A stretch of DNA of 64,000 nt from Lycocorax pyrrhopterus obiensis (GCA_014706295.1 JACSVZ010000008.1:16580159-16644158), one strand, 5' to 3'. Shown: positions 46,183 through 59,800, numbered from the stretch's first letter. The notes: a model not told the origin generated them from the letters alone. Made by a program: numbers and translations.

Positions 46183-48165
46183 GAGTGTTTGCTTTGGAAT
46201 TCATAAACCCATCTGCTCACCAGAACATCTTGGATGGGCATATGGACATTATGGATGTCAAGCCTGCCTGGAATGCTACCTCCCCTAGCCCCTTGTGGGG
46301 CAGGAAGCTCCAGAGTAGGGATGTGGGAGAATGGTTGGATGTTTCCCCCTTTTATTTCTAATTTTGTTTTAGTCTCCTAATTTGAAACCATTCTTAAGCT
46401 GGTGTTATTGGCACCACTAGGGTGACCTCCGAGACTTAAATTTTCTACAGTCTTATTTTAAAAGGCTGGCAGTGATTTTTACTTCTAGTTTCCTGCCCAT
46501 CTAGTAGAAGAAAGAGAAATCATTGTCCTGTATTTTAACCTCCCATTTCTTTGTCAGCCAGTTTAACTCTAATACCTGTGAAAAGGCAAGTATTGTCACT
46601 TGCCTCTGACTAGTTACTGTGAGAATAACAACTGATTTGAGCACTCTGGCTGTAATCCCCAACCCCACCTGACATTTCAAGTTTACCCTTGTAGTGTGAC
46701 AGGGCTCCTCTTCTGTTTTCTTTCGTGGTTTCACCTTGCAATAAATACCTACTTTCCCCTTCCTTGCACTCCTGTGGAGGCCACTAACTAGAGTACTTGG
46801 AGAAGCAGTCTCTAAATATGTCTTAGTAGTTGAGTCACAGTATTGATTGCAGTTGCATGGTAGGGGCTATTGTCTGAAAGACCAAAGTCTGTAGTACTGC
46901 TTTGGCACTCTTGATAACACTTCCATTAGTGTAGCTGGGGAGTGCAGTTGTACAGAAACTTGCCTGCATGGGGGTTGTGAAGTTTCACTTGGTAGGAAGG
47001 AAAAAGGAGACCGAGGAGATTTTTTTTTTGCCTCTTAGCAAAAGGCAGAGGTGGATAAGCAGTGTTTTTGTTTCAGAGGCTCTCGTTACAGTGTGGCATT
47101 ACTCCTTGTTCTGTCTGAACATAAAATGTGCCAGCTTACGCTTACTGCCAGCAATGTGAGCTGCAGCTTACTGGGAGTCTAGATGAATGTATCATTAATG
47201 CCTTAAATTTCTTTTCTGACTTGGATCTCTTGGTCTTTGAGCTGTTTTCCATCTGTTAAATCCCTCTTGAGAAATAAAATGCCACTTTCCCCTTAGCACT
47301 AAGGCAAATAAACCCTGGTGCTGTAAGGTTCGGAGTACTAACTACAAGTATATGTTCAGTATGGGGAGCCACAAACAAGTTGAGAAACTTGCAGCCTAAA
47401 CTGAGATTTCATGAGCAACTGACAGTATAATGGCCTACTGCTGTTGAGGGGTGGGCTTGCATTCACTCAGTTGTGTGACTGCCTCCTTACTTAGGTGCTG
47501 CTTGCATCTGGTAGAAAATATTCCCCCAAATACTTTGCCCTCTGTTAGGTGGGTTAACTAGTTTGAGGAGCAGTGGGTTGTGCCCACAGCCAGTATGAAT
47601 TTAATAGTGGTAGTGTGTGTTTGGGAAATGGAGTAGTGGGCTGTGAGATACGCTTACCCCACGTGATAAACAGCCACTGAGGTAGTGCAGGGCCTGATTT
47701 CCATGTTTCCATTCCCTCCCCAAAGGGTGCCAATGAGAAGAGCCTTGTTACAGGAAGCTATGTTTGTGTGCAAAGCAAATTAGTGTCACCTAATTGAGGA
47801 TTGGATGAGACTTGATGAGCCACCCCCATGTACATGAATGGCAACTTTTTCCATTGAGCATTTTTCAGGACTTCCCCTCTGGCTTGCACAATCACTGGGG
47901 CCTGGATTCGAGGCTACTGTGCAGAGGGGCCCAGGAGACCATGATTATTACAAGAAAGTAAAGGTTAGAGGCCAAAGGAAGGTGGAAAGAGTATTTTCTG
48001 CATGGGGATTTGAACATCATCTTGTCATTTGCCCTCTTTTTTTCTGTTTATCAGGAACTTACATTTGAAACTCTTTAAAATACTTTTATGCTTTGAGGTT
48101 TTTTAAAAAGTCTATGAAGTGTGAGAATTTAATGTGTCAGAAAATAAAGATTGCTGCCTTTGTAA
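46183..48165 (+). other. NOLC1: NOLC1 3'UTR with three candidate poly(A) signals
   Basis: No coding potential after the stop. AATAAA occurs at 46740-46745, 47273-47278 and 48143-48148. The last is followed within about 40 bp by T/GT-rich sequence (TTTGTAATCTGAGTGGATCTGGT) and is the best candidate for the distal cleavage site, giving an approximately 2 kb 3'UTR. The two proximal signals would give about 0.6 and 1.1 kb. Confidence 0.65.
48143..48148 (+). promoter_or_regulatory. NOLC1: Distal NOLC1 poly(A) signal AATAAA
   Basis: Canonical hexamer, with downstream CTGCC TTTGTAATC and GT-rich sequence. Proximal alternatives lie at 46740 and 47273. Confidence 0.6.
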
Positions 48166-49189
48166 TCTGAGTGGATCTGGTAGTTAAAGATATGGAATAG
48201 TGGGTGGGAAAAGGGTACCAGTGCTTGAGCGTAACAGTACTGTCTCTACATCTGTCTACAACCACTTCTTGTCATCTTATTTACGTGATTGTGGGCATGT
48301 AACAGACCTTCAGAAGTGAAAGGTGGCCTGTGCAGCTGGCTGGTGAGTGACTGCAAGAAATTTGGGTAAGATGCTAGAAGCTTATATCAAAGCAAACAGG
48401 CTGCTCAAGTCCCTTCCCTTCAGAAGGTCTTGTTAGGTCTTCTCAAATATTGCTGCCAAATTAGCTGTATGGCAGCTAGCCATATAAGCACCAGCATATT
48501 GGAAGAAGAAAGAATAGGCATAACTGAAAAACCCTGTATAGACCTAGTTAAAATAACTGATTTCTTTGTCCTCTTAGATTTCTTCCTCTATGTGTGCAAG
48601 GAAAAGAAACTTGCTGATAGGTAGGGCCTTGTGGAGATCTTGAGTGCTGTAATGCTCAATTTTACCCCTTTCACTGTGGTTCTATGGAAAGGGTGGGATG
48701 ATGCACCATGTGCATTGGGCTCTCGGTTGCTTTGTAACCAACACTCTTTTGCCACAGCCTTCCACCTTGAACGTGATGCTGTAGAAGATGTAATACTATC
48801 TGAAGTTTCAGCAGAGGATGCAAAGAATATCATTAGCCTCGCTGGAGATCAGCACCTGACTGAGCAAGTGCAACAAGTGTTGGGGTGGGGGATGCTTTGT
48901 GAGACTCAAAGTGATGTGCTTGACACTCCTGGGAAAAACTGCTCCTTTCACAAGATTTTGCAGCTGTTAGACACCCTTACCCTGGATCTCTGCTCACCCT
49001 ACATGTCTGCTCAACTGCTGTCCTGGTGTAGATGCCTGGTTTTCCTGTGCTACAGTGGTGCAGTTACAGCTGTGGTTAGTTCTGGAATTGGACCAACAGG
49101 ACATCCCCCCTCTGGTGTGTGCTGTCCCTCACATCTCGGTTCCCTTGTGCACCATCCTTTCCTTTTTGCTGTCCTGACTACCGTGTTCC
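48166..49189. other. Intergenic region between NOLC1 and the next CpG island
   Basis: About 1 kb. An open frame runs on into the CpG island (48631-49314, plus), but it has no recognisable domain and no conserved splice structure. I see no gene here. Confidence 0.6.
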
Positions 49190-49900
49190 TATTGCACTCC
49201 TCTCTAAGGGGGTCGGGGCCCTGGGGGCGTCCGGGCAGGGCCCAGCAGCGGTCACTGGAGACTCTGACAGCGTTCAGACGCACTGGCCGGGCCGGAGGCA
49301 CAAGCTGCAGCTGACGGGCGCTGCCCCGCTGCCTGTCGAGCTGCCGGGGCAGCAGGTGCGGCTCTCCCTGCCTGCCCGCCCGCCCCACCTCTCGCCCGGT
49401 CCCCCTCTCGCCCCGCCCTCGTGCCACCGCGCCGGGCTCGGCTTGGCTCAGCCCGGGGTGCGGCCCGTGGGCCGGGGCTGCGCCTCCCGGCCCCACCTGC
49501 GCCCGCCGACTTGAAAGGGGAAGGCGGACGGCTGGCGGCTGCATCCCTCCCTTCCTCTCTCTCTTCCCTCCCACTTCCCACACCGCCGCGCCTCTCACTC
49601 GGGCCGCGCTCCGGCGGGACTCGCTGCAGGTGGGTGCTGGCACCGCGGCGGGGGCGGGCGGCCCGGGAGGAGCCGGCCCGGCGGCAGCTGTGGCCGGTGC
49701 TTCTCGGCCTGTCCCACCGGGGAGGCTTCTCGGCTTCGCAGCGGCGGCGCTGCCCCGCTGCGGGCCGTGGTGTCCTGCCCGGCTGCTGTGCGAGGAGGGT
49801 CCCTTCGCCCTGCGGCGTGGCGGGGTCGATGGGATGCGCGGGCGGGGGCTGCCAGCCGCGCTCCTGGTGAGCGCTGCAGGGCTGGGCTGAGCTTGTTGGG
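49190..49900 (+). promoter_or_regulatory. CpG island: candidate promoter and non-coding first exon of the UGT8-like gene
   Basis: A sharp CpG-rich block about 6.4 kb upstream of the first coding exon, which itself begins with an acceptor two bases before its ATG and so needs an upstream non-coding exon. Candidate donors on the plus strand are CTGCAG|GTGGGT (about 49630) and CTCCTG|GTGAGC (49867). Assignment to the UGT8-like gene is by position only; an independent transcript is possible. Confidence 0.5.
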
Positions 49901-52900
49901 CTGATGGCAGAGGCACCTGAGCGCTGCCCGGCCGAGGAGACGGGGACAGGGACTCGTTCTGAACTCCCAGCTGTCAGCCCGGCCCCGGCTCTGCCCTGAC
50001 GCGTGTGTGCAGCCTGGGTTGCTCCAGTGAGGCTGCTGATGGGCGCGAGTTCAGCATCTGCTTCAATGCGCAGGACCAGAGCCTTGGCACACGGACACGC
50101 GTTCAGAGCGCTTTTGTGTAACTTGCTCCATCTTCCTTTAGAAGATTACATCTCAGGAGTATCTTCCATCTCCTGTTCTGCCTCCTCTTCCTATGCAACC
50201 CTCTTCAACCTCTGTTTACGGCAGCTCAACCAGGTCTCATTCCTCTGGCATGCTCAGAGCCAAGAAGCTCTTTGGTTTAGTTGTGGATTTTTTTTTACAT
50301 GAGGGCGTCATTTGTTTCATTGAAGATAACACTCATCCCTAGCTTCTCTACTCCTGTAGCTCTGTCAAATGTGATCAGACTTGTCTGTCAGGACTTTATC
50401 AGTCCCCAGAGCTTTCTACACAAGATTTCACAACCTTCTGGGGTGTTTAATAACTTTTCTTTTGATGTGGCACTTCTCTGCGGAAAGAAGGTGAAATAAC
50501 GAGGCAGTAAATGGGAAGACTCTTTTCTTCCCCACTCCTCTTGACTGCTTGTCTAAAGTTTGGTGCACCTGTATCTTCCCAGTTTTCTCTGCAGTCTGAA
50601 GAACTTCTTTAACTTGACTGTCATACAAACATAACTTCTTCTTAAGACCAAATAATGCACTACCCTGTCACGTGCCCTCACTTTGAGGTCTATGGCTCAC
50701 ATGACTATTTGGAAATGGCCCCAAGCTTTTCTTTCTCTTTCATCCAGGGATTACAAATAATGTTCTGACTTGCTTCCACACTGCAGACCTCAGACCACTT
50801 ACGAGGAGCACAGTCTCACATCAGCTGCTTCTGTCTTGCAACTGTGTTGTAAGCAAGAGGAAAAGACTGTCCGGAAGAACTTGTTACTGCAGAGCACCCT
50901 GGTGTCACAAACCATCTCTGTTCCTTTCAGAAGACAAACAGGAAACCTGTGGCTATGGAATGGGGGAAATCTCACTTACTACCTAGACAGATTTAATGTA
51001 TGGTGAGAGGCCAGGTAGGGAAGCAGATATGTGGTGTCTGAAACCATCCCCCAGTTCAAGGTCTTGAAGATGTGTGTAGTTTCAAATACTGTGACAAGCT
51101 GAGATCCAGATCTTTATTTCTTTTCTCAGTTGTTATGGACCAGTATTTCCTTTAGTATCGTGGTTCCCTGGCAGTGATCTATCATCTGGCAACCTCCTGC
51201 TAGCCCCCAGATTCCCATCTTGCCTGTAGAACTTCCTCTGTATAACTCTAATGAGACAGGAAGGATGTTGAAGATGGTCCAAAGTTCCAAAAGTTAGGAA
51301 CTGTTTGGGGACTACATCAATCTTTGTCCAAAACAGATGAGCCAGAGCACTTCTGCAGTAGCACCAACGTGGTGAAAACTATAAATTATTCTGATGCTGA
51401 CCTGATCACTGCTGTGATTGTTCCCTTTGGTCCTTTGGGGATCTTGATTTCCTTCATTCTCTGTATTTGTAATGGGCTGCCATGAATATGTAGAAGGAAA
51501 AATGCTAGAAAGGTATGTTGTTTTGAGCAGACCATCTGTGCACTATTCAGTCTGTGTGCAAACTATTTTAAAAAACCCTCAGGGTTGTAGACTGCCAGGG
51601 TATGCTTATATCTGAAGGGGAGTTCTTTTCTTTATCATTGTTTTCTCTACTAAAATACTAATGCTAGTATTGGTGTACTATAATACTAGTAATATTAGTA
51701 TACTGTAGTGCTAATACTAATGTTTTAGTGTTATTTACCCAGGTGACTCTGGTTAAGCCAGAATCTGTGATAAACCAAAACCAGAGCACAGAAGCCCACC
51801 AAGCACTGGGCTAGATGTGATTGATGGTTAAATTTCCCTATTTCAACCTGTGCTTTGTTAAGTTTGCATTGCACAGTATTGTATCCTCTAAGTTTTTACT
51901 AGGGATTCCCCATGGCAGCTCCCGCTTGTAGTGCAATATCCTTTTGCAGTGACAAAGTTGCTCTTGGAGCTGCATACCTGCCTGCTTTCACAGTCTTGGC
52001 TTCCATAAATTAGCTGCAGCTAGGCTTGCTGTCAGCCTGATGGTAGCAGATGGTCCTGGTTTTTCTGGACCATACCCAGCAGAACAGGCAACTTCAGTGT
52101 CTTATTTCAGGAAGAGTTTAGAGCATCCAGGTGAAGATATCTTTTGCTTTTTGTTTTCAATGAATTCTGCTGCTTTGTTAAGTCCTGAGAAGTTTGCAGT
52201 GAAAACATTTCTTACTATGAGCAAGAGCTGCATAGAGACTAGGATGCAGGAGGGGAAATAATTCAGCCCCATGTTCATGGGCTTCCAGGTCCTAGGCAGG
52301 AAACAGGTAATATAAAAAAGTGGGGGAGGGGGAGAGATGTAAATGGCAGTCCTTGCATTTCAGCCTGTTCACTGCCCTTTCTTTGGGGGGTTCTTTGCCT
52401 AGACTGCTTGCTGTCAGAGGTTTTAGTACTTCAGCCTAATAAAAGGCACCTGAATTAAATCAGAGCTGTAGCTGTTCAGTTATTTCACTTAAGTTGATTG
52501 GTGTAATTTTCCATCAATACCAAAGCCATACCTTGTTAAACAGGGCAAAATCATGGGACAAATTTCAGCCCAGTAAGAGGTTTCTCAGGGGCATTTCAGA
52601 GGTCTGTGCTCTCTCTACTCCCTTTCTGCTGCCTCATTTTTCAGTGTCAATGCATCGCTGTGGCTTTGAAAGCAATCTCCCAGCAGCTGAAGGTGGCCAG
52701 GTGTGCAGAGTAGGGGGGATGTTGCTGCCTGCAGTGATGGTCTCGCTTCCTGCTGCAGCAGGCTCTGGTCCTGCTCTGAGGTGCCTGCTCTGCCCTGAAA
52801 GCTGCTGCAGTGAAACTTAAAACATTTGTGGCATGGGCTTTTCTGACAGTTCTCTTGAATCTTTACTCTGGCTGCCGGTGTTAACTGTGATGTTAGGGGC

Positions 52901-55900
52901 ATTGCTCTGTGAAAATCAGCCAGCTGGCATGGCTCTGCCAAGCACTTGTCATGAAAACAGGGTGGGGTCTATTCTCTCTTTACAAGCCCCTTCCTCCTGC
53001 AGTGGCAGGGTTATTTTTGCAGTATTTATGTGATGTAGGCACTAGCCCAGGACTTCCAGACCACAAACAAGGAGACGGTTCTGTCTACTCTGCTCTCAGG
53101 CCTAGTGTGGGATCTGTCATTTACTTGGATTTTGCACCTCTGTCAAGGCATAAGCTGTGAATTCCTCTTCCCAGAGAATCACATTCCCATGCCCAGGTGT
53201 TGAAGGTTTCTGTTGAAGACTACCTGCCTGCAGTAGCTGAGCTCCTGTAGCCAGAGAGCTGGGCTGAGCCTGTGCTGCACTGGCCACAGCATCTGCCCAG
53301 GCTGGAAGATCCTGCTGCTGAGCTCATGGAGCAGCTTTGTGTCAGTAAGAGGTAAACCAGAGAGGTGAGCCGCTGGATTTTGAGCCTTCACTCATCTGGG
53401 CCATTTAGCCCTTGTCTAGGGCTGGGACTTCCTTCCCTTTTGCTATCAACCTGAGACTGCAACAATGACTAGTTGCTGAACAAGGGACAGAGAGCCCTTG
53501 TGCCCTTTGTGCTGGTAGTTAGCCTTCATTATATCCCAACAGCACTAAAAATCAGGGATGTGTCTGGTGTATCCAGCACAGCTCTAGGGCTGGAGCTATG
53601 ACCAAGGTACCTCTCCAGGCATGGACAGAGCAGAGATTATCTCTGGTGATATTGAGCTGGAGCAGGAAAAAAGGTCTCTTCCTGCAGCCTGGCATCCTCT
53701 CACCTCTTAGCAAGATTTACAGCCTCCCTTGTTGCTTGGGCAAGGAGAAGAGGTTCCTGAGCCAGCACCTTTAGGGATTGCTCCTGATTTTTGGAAGGGA
53801 TGAAACCACCAAGAGCAGTTTGCAAGTCTCACTGTGTCAGCGTCTGCCCCTGACCTGAGGGCTGAGATTGACAGCTTACTTGTCATTTGGATTTTGGTAG
53901 TCTCCAGAGGGTCCTGGCTGAGCTGAGGGTCTCAGCAATGTCTGGCACATAGGTCCATGGCAGAACACAGTTCTTGCTGAAGATGGGTGACAAATTTTTT
54001 CTTTAAATAACTATTCCTTTTACCCAGACTATTTCTTCATCTTTTACTTGTTGCCCAACGAGAAAACACCCTACCCCACATATAAAACCTCTTCTCCTCT
54101 TCTTGGCATACTTATGTGCATGTGTGACCCACTAGGTGCCCCAGGACAAGCCTGTACCTGCTTCTGTCCTTAACTCCCTGCCGTCCTAGAGGAGATCAGG
54201 AGTACATGGCAGCCATCCTTCCCTTGCTTTCTGGAAGCGGCATGTGCTCCTGGATCTGCTGTGAATGTCATAGCCAAATGCTTTACCTTCCCTGGTGTTG
54301 GGCAGGATAAGTTCCCTTTGGGCCTCTCAGGTAATCTGAGTACCAGACCAGCTTTGTGGGCTCTAGCTCTGTTGTGACCAACACTTTGTCACAGACCCAC
54401 CTGTTTCCTGCTGTTAGGATGCTGAGCAGATCCTTACTTTCCTTGCAGAGCTTACGCTTTCTTCTCTCCAGCCCATCGCCTTTGTCTACATTCTCCTGGA
54501 GCTCTTGTTCTGTGGGTCCAACTACCCCCTTGGTGTCTGTTAGCTTTTCTCATGTTTCTCGTCACTTGTGCAGGCACAGCCGCACAGTAGACTCTGGGTG
54601 GGAAGGATGGGAGTCCAAGCACTAGCAGGAATTGCCTTTGAAACAGGATAGGATCCCAACCAGCAGCTACTCTGTTTCTTTCCCATGTCCTGTCCCCACA
54701 TGGGACAAGAAAGCAATGGAGGAAGAATAGAGCAGTTTTGCTCTCCCATGTCTGCACCCTTATGTGCTTAGTTTGGCCAGAGATATTCAGCTGCTGAGGG
54801 TAGTCTGAAGATTGTATTTAGCAGAATCTTGCCTGTTACTTTCTTTCCCACATTTTAATTGATCAAGCACTAGTGGAGAGGCTGTGAGAAAATCTTGTAC
54901 CAAATTCCACTCTACCACATCCCTGCAACCCCATCCAAAATCCGCTTCTAGTTGTTGCCATTGTAACTTCTTCCCCTTCCCACTGCTGCTTCCTAGCATG
55001 TCTGAACTGGGTTCTCAGAAAACGACTCTGCTTCTGACTATTCCCAAATAATTATCACATAATTCTTCTCCCAAAATAATGCTAGGTGTGGGTGAGGCGC
55101 GTTTGTTTCCAGTGATGTAGCAACATCCCTTACACAACAGAAATCTTGGGTGTTTCACCAAACTGAAGAGGGGATGACGGCTTTAGGAGTGTGACTAAGG
55201 GGCGTCAGTGTGCCATAGGTGTTGCGTGTTATCTCTGGGATTGCTTTCTGGGTTTTCCGTCTTCTAGTGGAGGAGTATCCTAGCACCTGCTTTCCCTTGC
55301 CAGCCGTTTCCCCAGAGCCTCCCATGACTGATCCATACTGGAGCAGCTCTCTGTCCAGACTGTTGCTGTGCTCTCTGGGATTGCAGTTCCTCTCAACAGG
55401 TCCTGCTGTGACCTGGATTTGCTCCCACCCCGTTTGTGCTGAGCAAGGTGTCTTGCCAGCCATGTGAGGGCCAAAGCCAGAGCACACCTCTTGGCATTCC
55501 CACCAAGCTCTGCAGGCCTCCCTGTGAGCTTGCACAGACATCAAGGGCTCAGAGAGAACCAGCTGTTCTCGCTGGACAGAAATAAAAATAAAATCCAGCT
55601 GAGCTGGTTCTGTAGCGGTAAACAGGGACTGAGCAGCAAGTGTCCCTGCTGGTGCAGTGACCCAGCAGAGCTCCTCCAGCCACTCACCCTCTGTAACTCT
55701 ATGTGAGTCAGTCTGCTAGTTTTTGAGCCTTAGGAGCACAGAGAAGAGGTGTTCTGGAAAACTGCCCTGAGAAGACCCTGATATCTGACTTTGGTTGTTG
55801 GGGGTTTTTTGTGGCTTTGTTTTTATTTTTTTTTTTTTAGGGCAAGGCAGGGTGAATGGGGATGGATGTTCCCCAGTGAAGAACTCCAGACTGCTCTCCT

Positions 55901-55997
55901 TTCCCATGAGCTTCTGGCTTGCAGCTACAATCGTAACTGTTAGTTGTTGAGTGCATGACAGAGATACTACATTAATGGCATGTTTGTCTCCTTGCAG
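49901..55997 (+). other. Probable first intron of the UGT8-like gene (or intergenic)
   Basis: About 6 kb without recognisable exons or retroposons. The only structure seen is the TACTAA/TAGTA-rich inverted repeat at 51647-51728. Many short open frames occur on both strands, none with family features. Confidence 0.5.
51647..51728 (+). repeat. Degenerate inverted repeat rich in TACTAA/TTAGTA
   Basis: ACTAAAATACTAATGCTAGT at the left and TAGTGCTAATACTAATGTTTTAGT at the right can pair around ACTAGTAATATTAGTA. Mismatches are largely transitions, so many would be G-U compatible in RNA. The outer ends (ACTAAAA / TTTTAGT) are perfect. Confidence 0.7.
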
Positions 55998-55999
55998 TG

Positions 56000-56845
56000 A
56001 TGAAGATGATGAAGGTGCTACCGTGCCCTGCTGCTCTTCTTTTCCTAGTGACTACATTCACTGTGGAGCCATGTCACTGTGCCAAGGTGCTGATCGTGCC
56101 CACCATAGTCTTTGACAGCCACTTGCGAGTCTTCATGCGGGTGGCAGAGGCACTGACTGACCGGGGCCATGACCCTGTGCTGCTACTTCATGAAGGTCGG
56201 GATGTGGAAACCTCCCTGCCTGGCTTCCGTGTGCAGAGGTACTGGGGTATCTTCAGCACAGAGAGCGCAGACAGCTGGGTGCAGGAGAAGATAAAGCGTG
56301 TCTTTCAAGGGAAGATGACCTCTCTGGAGGTGTTTTCATTTTTGGAGAAGTACCTGGAAAACTGTGACCTAATACTGGGAAACTCTACCCTTCTGCAGAG
56401 GCTCCAGTGGGAGCACTTTGACCTGCTTTTGGTGGACCCCAATGAGATGTGCGGATTTATTCTGGCCCACATCCTACAAGTCAAATATGCTGTGATTTCC
56501 ACTGGTTTCTGGTTCCCAGCAGAGATTGGTGCCACCTCCCCCATTGCCTATGTCCCTGAATTCAACTCCCTGATGACAGACAGGATGGGCTTCTTTGGAA
56601 GGACGTGGAATCTCCTAGTCTACGTGATCACTCGTGTGGCTACAAAACTGGTCATCCTGCCCAAGTTTGAACGTCTCATGGAGAAGCATAGGGTGGCGCC
56701 CAAGACATCCATGTTGGACCTTGTTCATGGAACTAGTCTTTTCTTCCTCTGTAATGATGTGGTGTTGGACTTTCCCCGTCCAACGCTCCCCCATGTCATT
56801 TTCACAGGGGGGATCCTTGCTGAGCCTGCAAAGCCCCTTCCAGTG
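56000..56845 (+). CDS. UGT8-like coding exon 1: signal peptide and acceptor domain
   Basis: An 846-nt exon, residues 1-282. The acceptor TTGCAG ends at 55997, only two bases before the ATG at 56000, so the upstream GTG codon is part of the acceptor region and not a start. It encodes a hydrophobic signal (ALLFLVTTFTV), then KVLIVPTIVFDSH and the whole acceptor-binding half, to AEPAKPLPV. The donor is GTAAGT, phase 0. One large N-terminal coding exon is also the UGT8 arrangement. Confidence 0.93.
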
Positions 56846-59800
56846 GTAAGTGCGAGAAAGCTTTGATCTATGATTGCACATTAACTGAGGAAGCTACTTA
56901 GTACAGATCTTCTTTGGAAGAGCCGTGTAAAAGTTCTGAAGCCTCAAGAGTCTGGAAAGCTGCTGTGTTTTGGTGCTTGTGGGTGCATCGGGGAGACAGA
57001 GAACACTGACGGCTGCCAGGCTGCAGGGAGGATGTAGAATTAAGTGGTCCACTCTGAAGTGGGATTTGGCCTCACTGTCCATGTAAAATGGTGTGTGGAA
57101 TTCCTAAGCTGGAAGTGTTGCCCCTGGGACTTGATCATGAATAGTTTGTTTGCTCCTCTGCTAGAGTGGAAATGGGAAGAACAATTAATCTTCCTTGTTT
57201 CATCACTGGTATATGTTAATCCAGAGTTTCCTCCTTCACCCTATTTCTCACAAAGCATTTCCGCCCTTGAGCTTGTAGTCTTAAGAAACCACAGGGGTGA
57301 GCTATTCTTGTTCCTTCATTAAATTCAATGCAAAATCCCAAAGTGTAGAAAACTGAAGGGTATCATCCCCTTTTTCTCAAGGTTCAGTCCTGAAAACTCC
57401 TCTCAAGACTTTCTCCAGCCTATGCCTCACTAATCCCAGGAATAAATTCAGAGGGACAAGTTCCTAAAGCGTCTGACTGAAGACAGCATTGGAACAGAGC
57501 AGGACTTGTCTTACCACTTTTACAAACACTGAGGGGAAATAAGCCTGGATAATAAAACTTGGGCAGTCAAGATGTCCTGGTGTCCTGACTAAGGGTCTGA
57601 AATGGAGATAAGATTTCAACTTTCAAATTATTAGAGGCCTGTGGATGCCAATATTTTTCAGTTAAAAAAAAAGTGAGATCAGATGCCTTAAAAAGAAGCT
57701 CTCCAGATGTGTCTGACTGCACATCAGCCTTGCCCACATGGCACGGCCTGCAGGTAATGAAACGCACGTAAGGTGCTCCAAAAGCTGTGTCAGAGGGTGG
57801 CTGCCTCGCAGCTCTTGCAAAATGCTGGCTTGGTCCAACCTGGCCACGTACACACCTGCCTTATAAAGAAGGGAGTTGTTTGCTAGGGCATTATTCATGT
57901 GCTTCACCAACTTCCAGAACAGATCCCAGGGCACCTAAGGAAAGAATGATGGAGATAAGTCTGGAGCCTTGCAGTAGGTGGTGGCTGTCATGCTGGCAGG
58001 TAGGCATGTCTGTGTCCGTGTTATGGGATGCCAGCAGAAGAGAGGGCCTCTGTAGGTCTAGGTGTATCCTAAAGAATGTCCCATCTGAAATGGAGCAGGG
58101 TTATGTATTTAAGATGTTTATTTCCTCCTATTTGAAACACTACGATTTTGAGTGCTTCTAATTAGGACTTGGTTAAATATGGATATGTATTGGAGAGAAA
58201 GTGAGAACATTTGGTGGTCAACCATGCTTCCCTGGCAACTTCAATGCTGTTTCTGAAAGTCGAATATTAGGGCTCAATTATAATGGATAACATAATCATT
58301 TGGTTTAGGAGTCACTGTACTTTTACTCACAAAAGGAAAACTAGTACTTTCTCTGCTGTAGCAGTTTCAGTGGTTGTACTGTTCAAAGGGCGTGAAACTC
58401 AAAAGAATGGAGAAACCAAAATATCTCTGTTGTAAACTTTTTGATTCTTGGATTATTTTAGGGCACTCTAAGCATTTCTGCAAAGATAGGCTTGCGTCTC
58501 CGAAGCGTACAACAAAGAAGTATCCCCAGAGAGTAACACTAAGATGTTCTTTGTAACTATTTTGTACTATGATCACCCAACTTTTTTATTTAAAAAGATT
58601 TTTATTGAACTTCCCTAAAATGCCCCTGACTGGGATACATGGGAAACTTGAAGTAGGACAGAACTCGTAATGAAAAATAGATTCAGCCCAGCCAGGCATA
58701 AAAGGGAATAGTCCGTGTTTGCTCCACAGCAGCTGTGGTTGCTGATTTCTTCTCCCTGCTACCTTCTGGGTTTGGTTGAAAAAAGTACAGACTCTGTCCT
58801 AGGTACAGGCCTGTTTATGTAGCATTACAGGTAGCCTCTAAATGAAGGACAAATAACTGTGGGTTTTACTGGATCTGTAGCTACCTCTCGGTCCAGTGAT
58901 CGAAAACTAAATCTGCCACCTGCAAGTAGCTATCAAGGATGGGTAGAAGTCTCCTGTCAAGATGGCAAGACTTTCTGCCACTTCCAGAAGACTTTGACAT
59001 CGGAGAGTTTGTAGGAACTCTCCCGCAAGATGTTGTTCCTAACTGTGTGATGTTTTGTCTGTTGTATCAGCCTACATCTAGACATCCTGACAGGCATCCT
59101 GTCTTAGTGATGACGGGAAAATAGCCCTCCTCTTTTTACTCCAATTTCCTTCTGTGCCCTGGCTGTTCCTATGTGGGCCATATGTTTTCAGAACCTTTCT
59201 TGTCAAAGAGTAATTGTGTTACCTCCAATGCAGGAGATAATGCTATGAAATGCAAGTTTTGGACACCTCCCTGCAAGCTCCCAAGGCCAGCAGGTGCTCA
59301 AGTAATTTCTGTCTGGCTGGGTGCAAAAATCACAATGGTTTTAGAGTTCATTGCCTGGTGAAAACCGTGTAGCTCTGTGCTCCAGGTGGATTTGGCTTCA
59401 TCTTCTCTGTGGACAGCTTTCTACTGACAGATGCAAGAATGAGAAGGGCCTTTCTGCAACAGTACTTCAAGGCATCTGTGTGTGTTTTGCCCACAGGGTC
59501 TGCGTCTCTGGGTGGAAGCAGCAGAGGCGGGTGTCGTTGTTGTCTCCTTTGGCATCGGGATCCGAGCTCTTCCAAGCGATTTGGTGGAGAAGATGGCTGG
59601 TGCATTTGCTCGCCTCCCGCAAAGGGTGGTGTGGAGGTGAAAAGGGAATGGGATTAATTTTCGCTTGAGTTGGATGGAAAACAATGTTGAGGGGTTATTC
59701 ATTTCAAATCACAGAATGTGCTTTCTGTCTCTTGATCTGATTGAATTTATTATTGTTCTCTGTGTGTTTCTCTTCCTCTTTTTTCCCCTTCCTCTGTCTC

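Noticed and set aside
48631..49916. Open frames on both strands (227 and 288 residues) around the 49.2-49.9 kb CpG island
   Set aside because: Low stop frequency in GC-rich DNA; repetitive Pro, Arg, Gly and Ala composition and no recognisable domain.
55997..55999. GTG codon directly before the UGT8-like ATG as a start
   Set aside because: Position 55997 is the G of the CAG acceptor, so this codon does not exist in the spliced mRNA. The ATG at 56000 is the first start.
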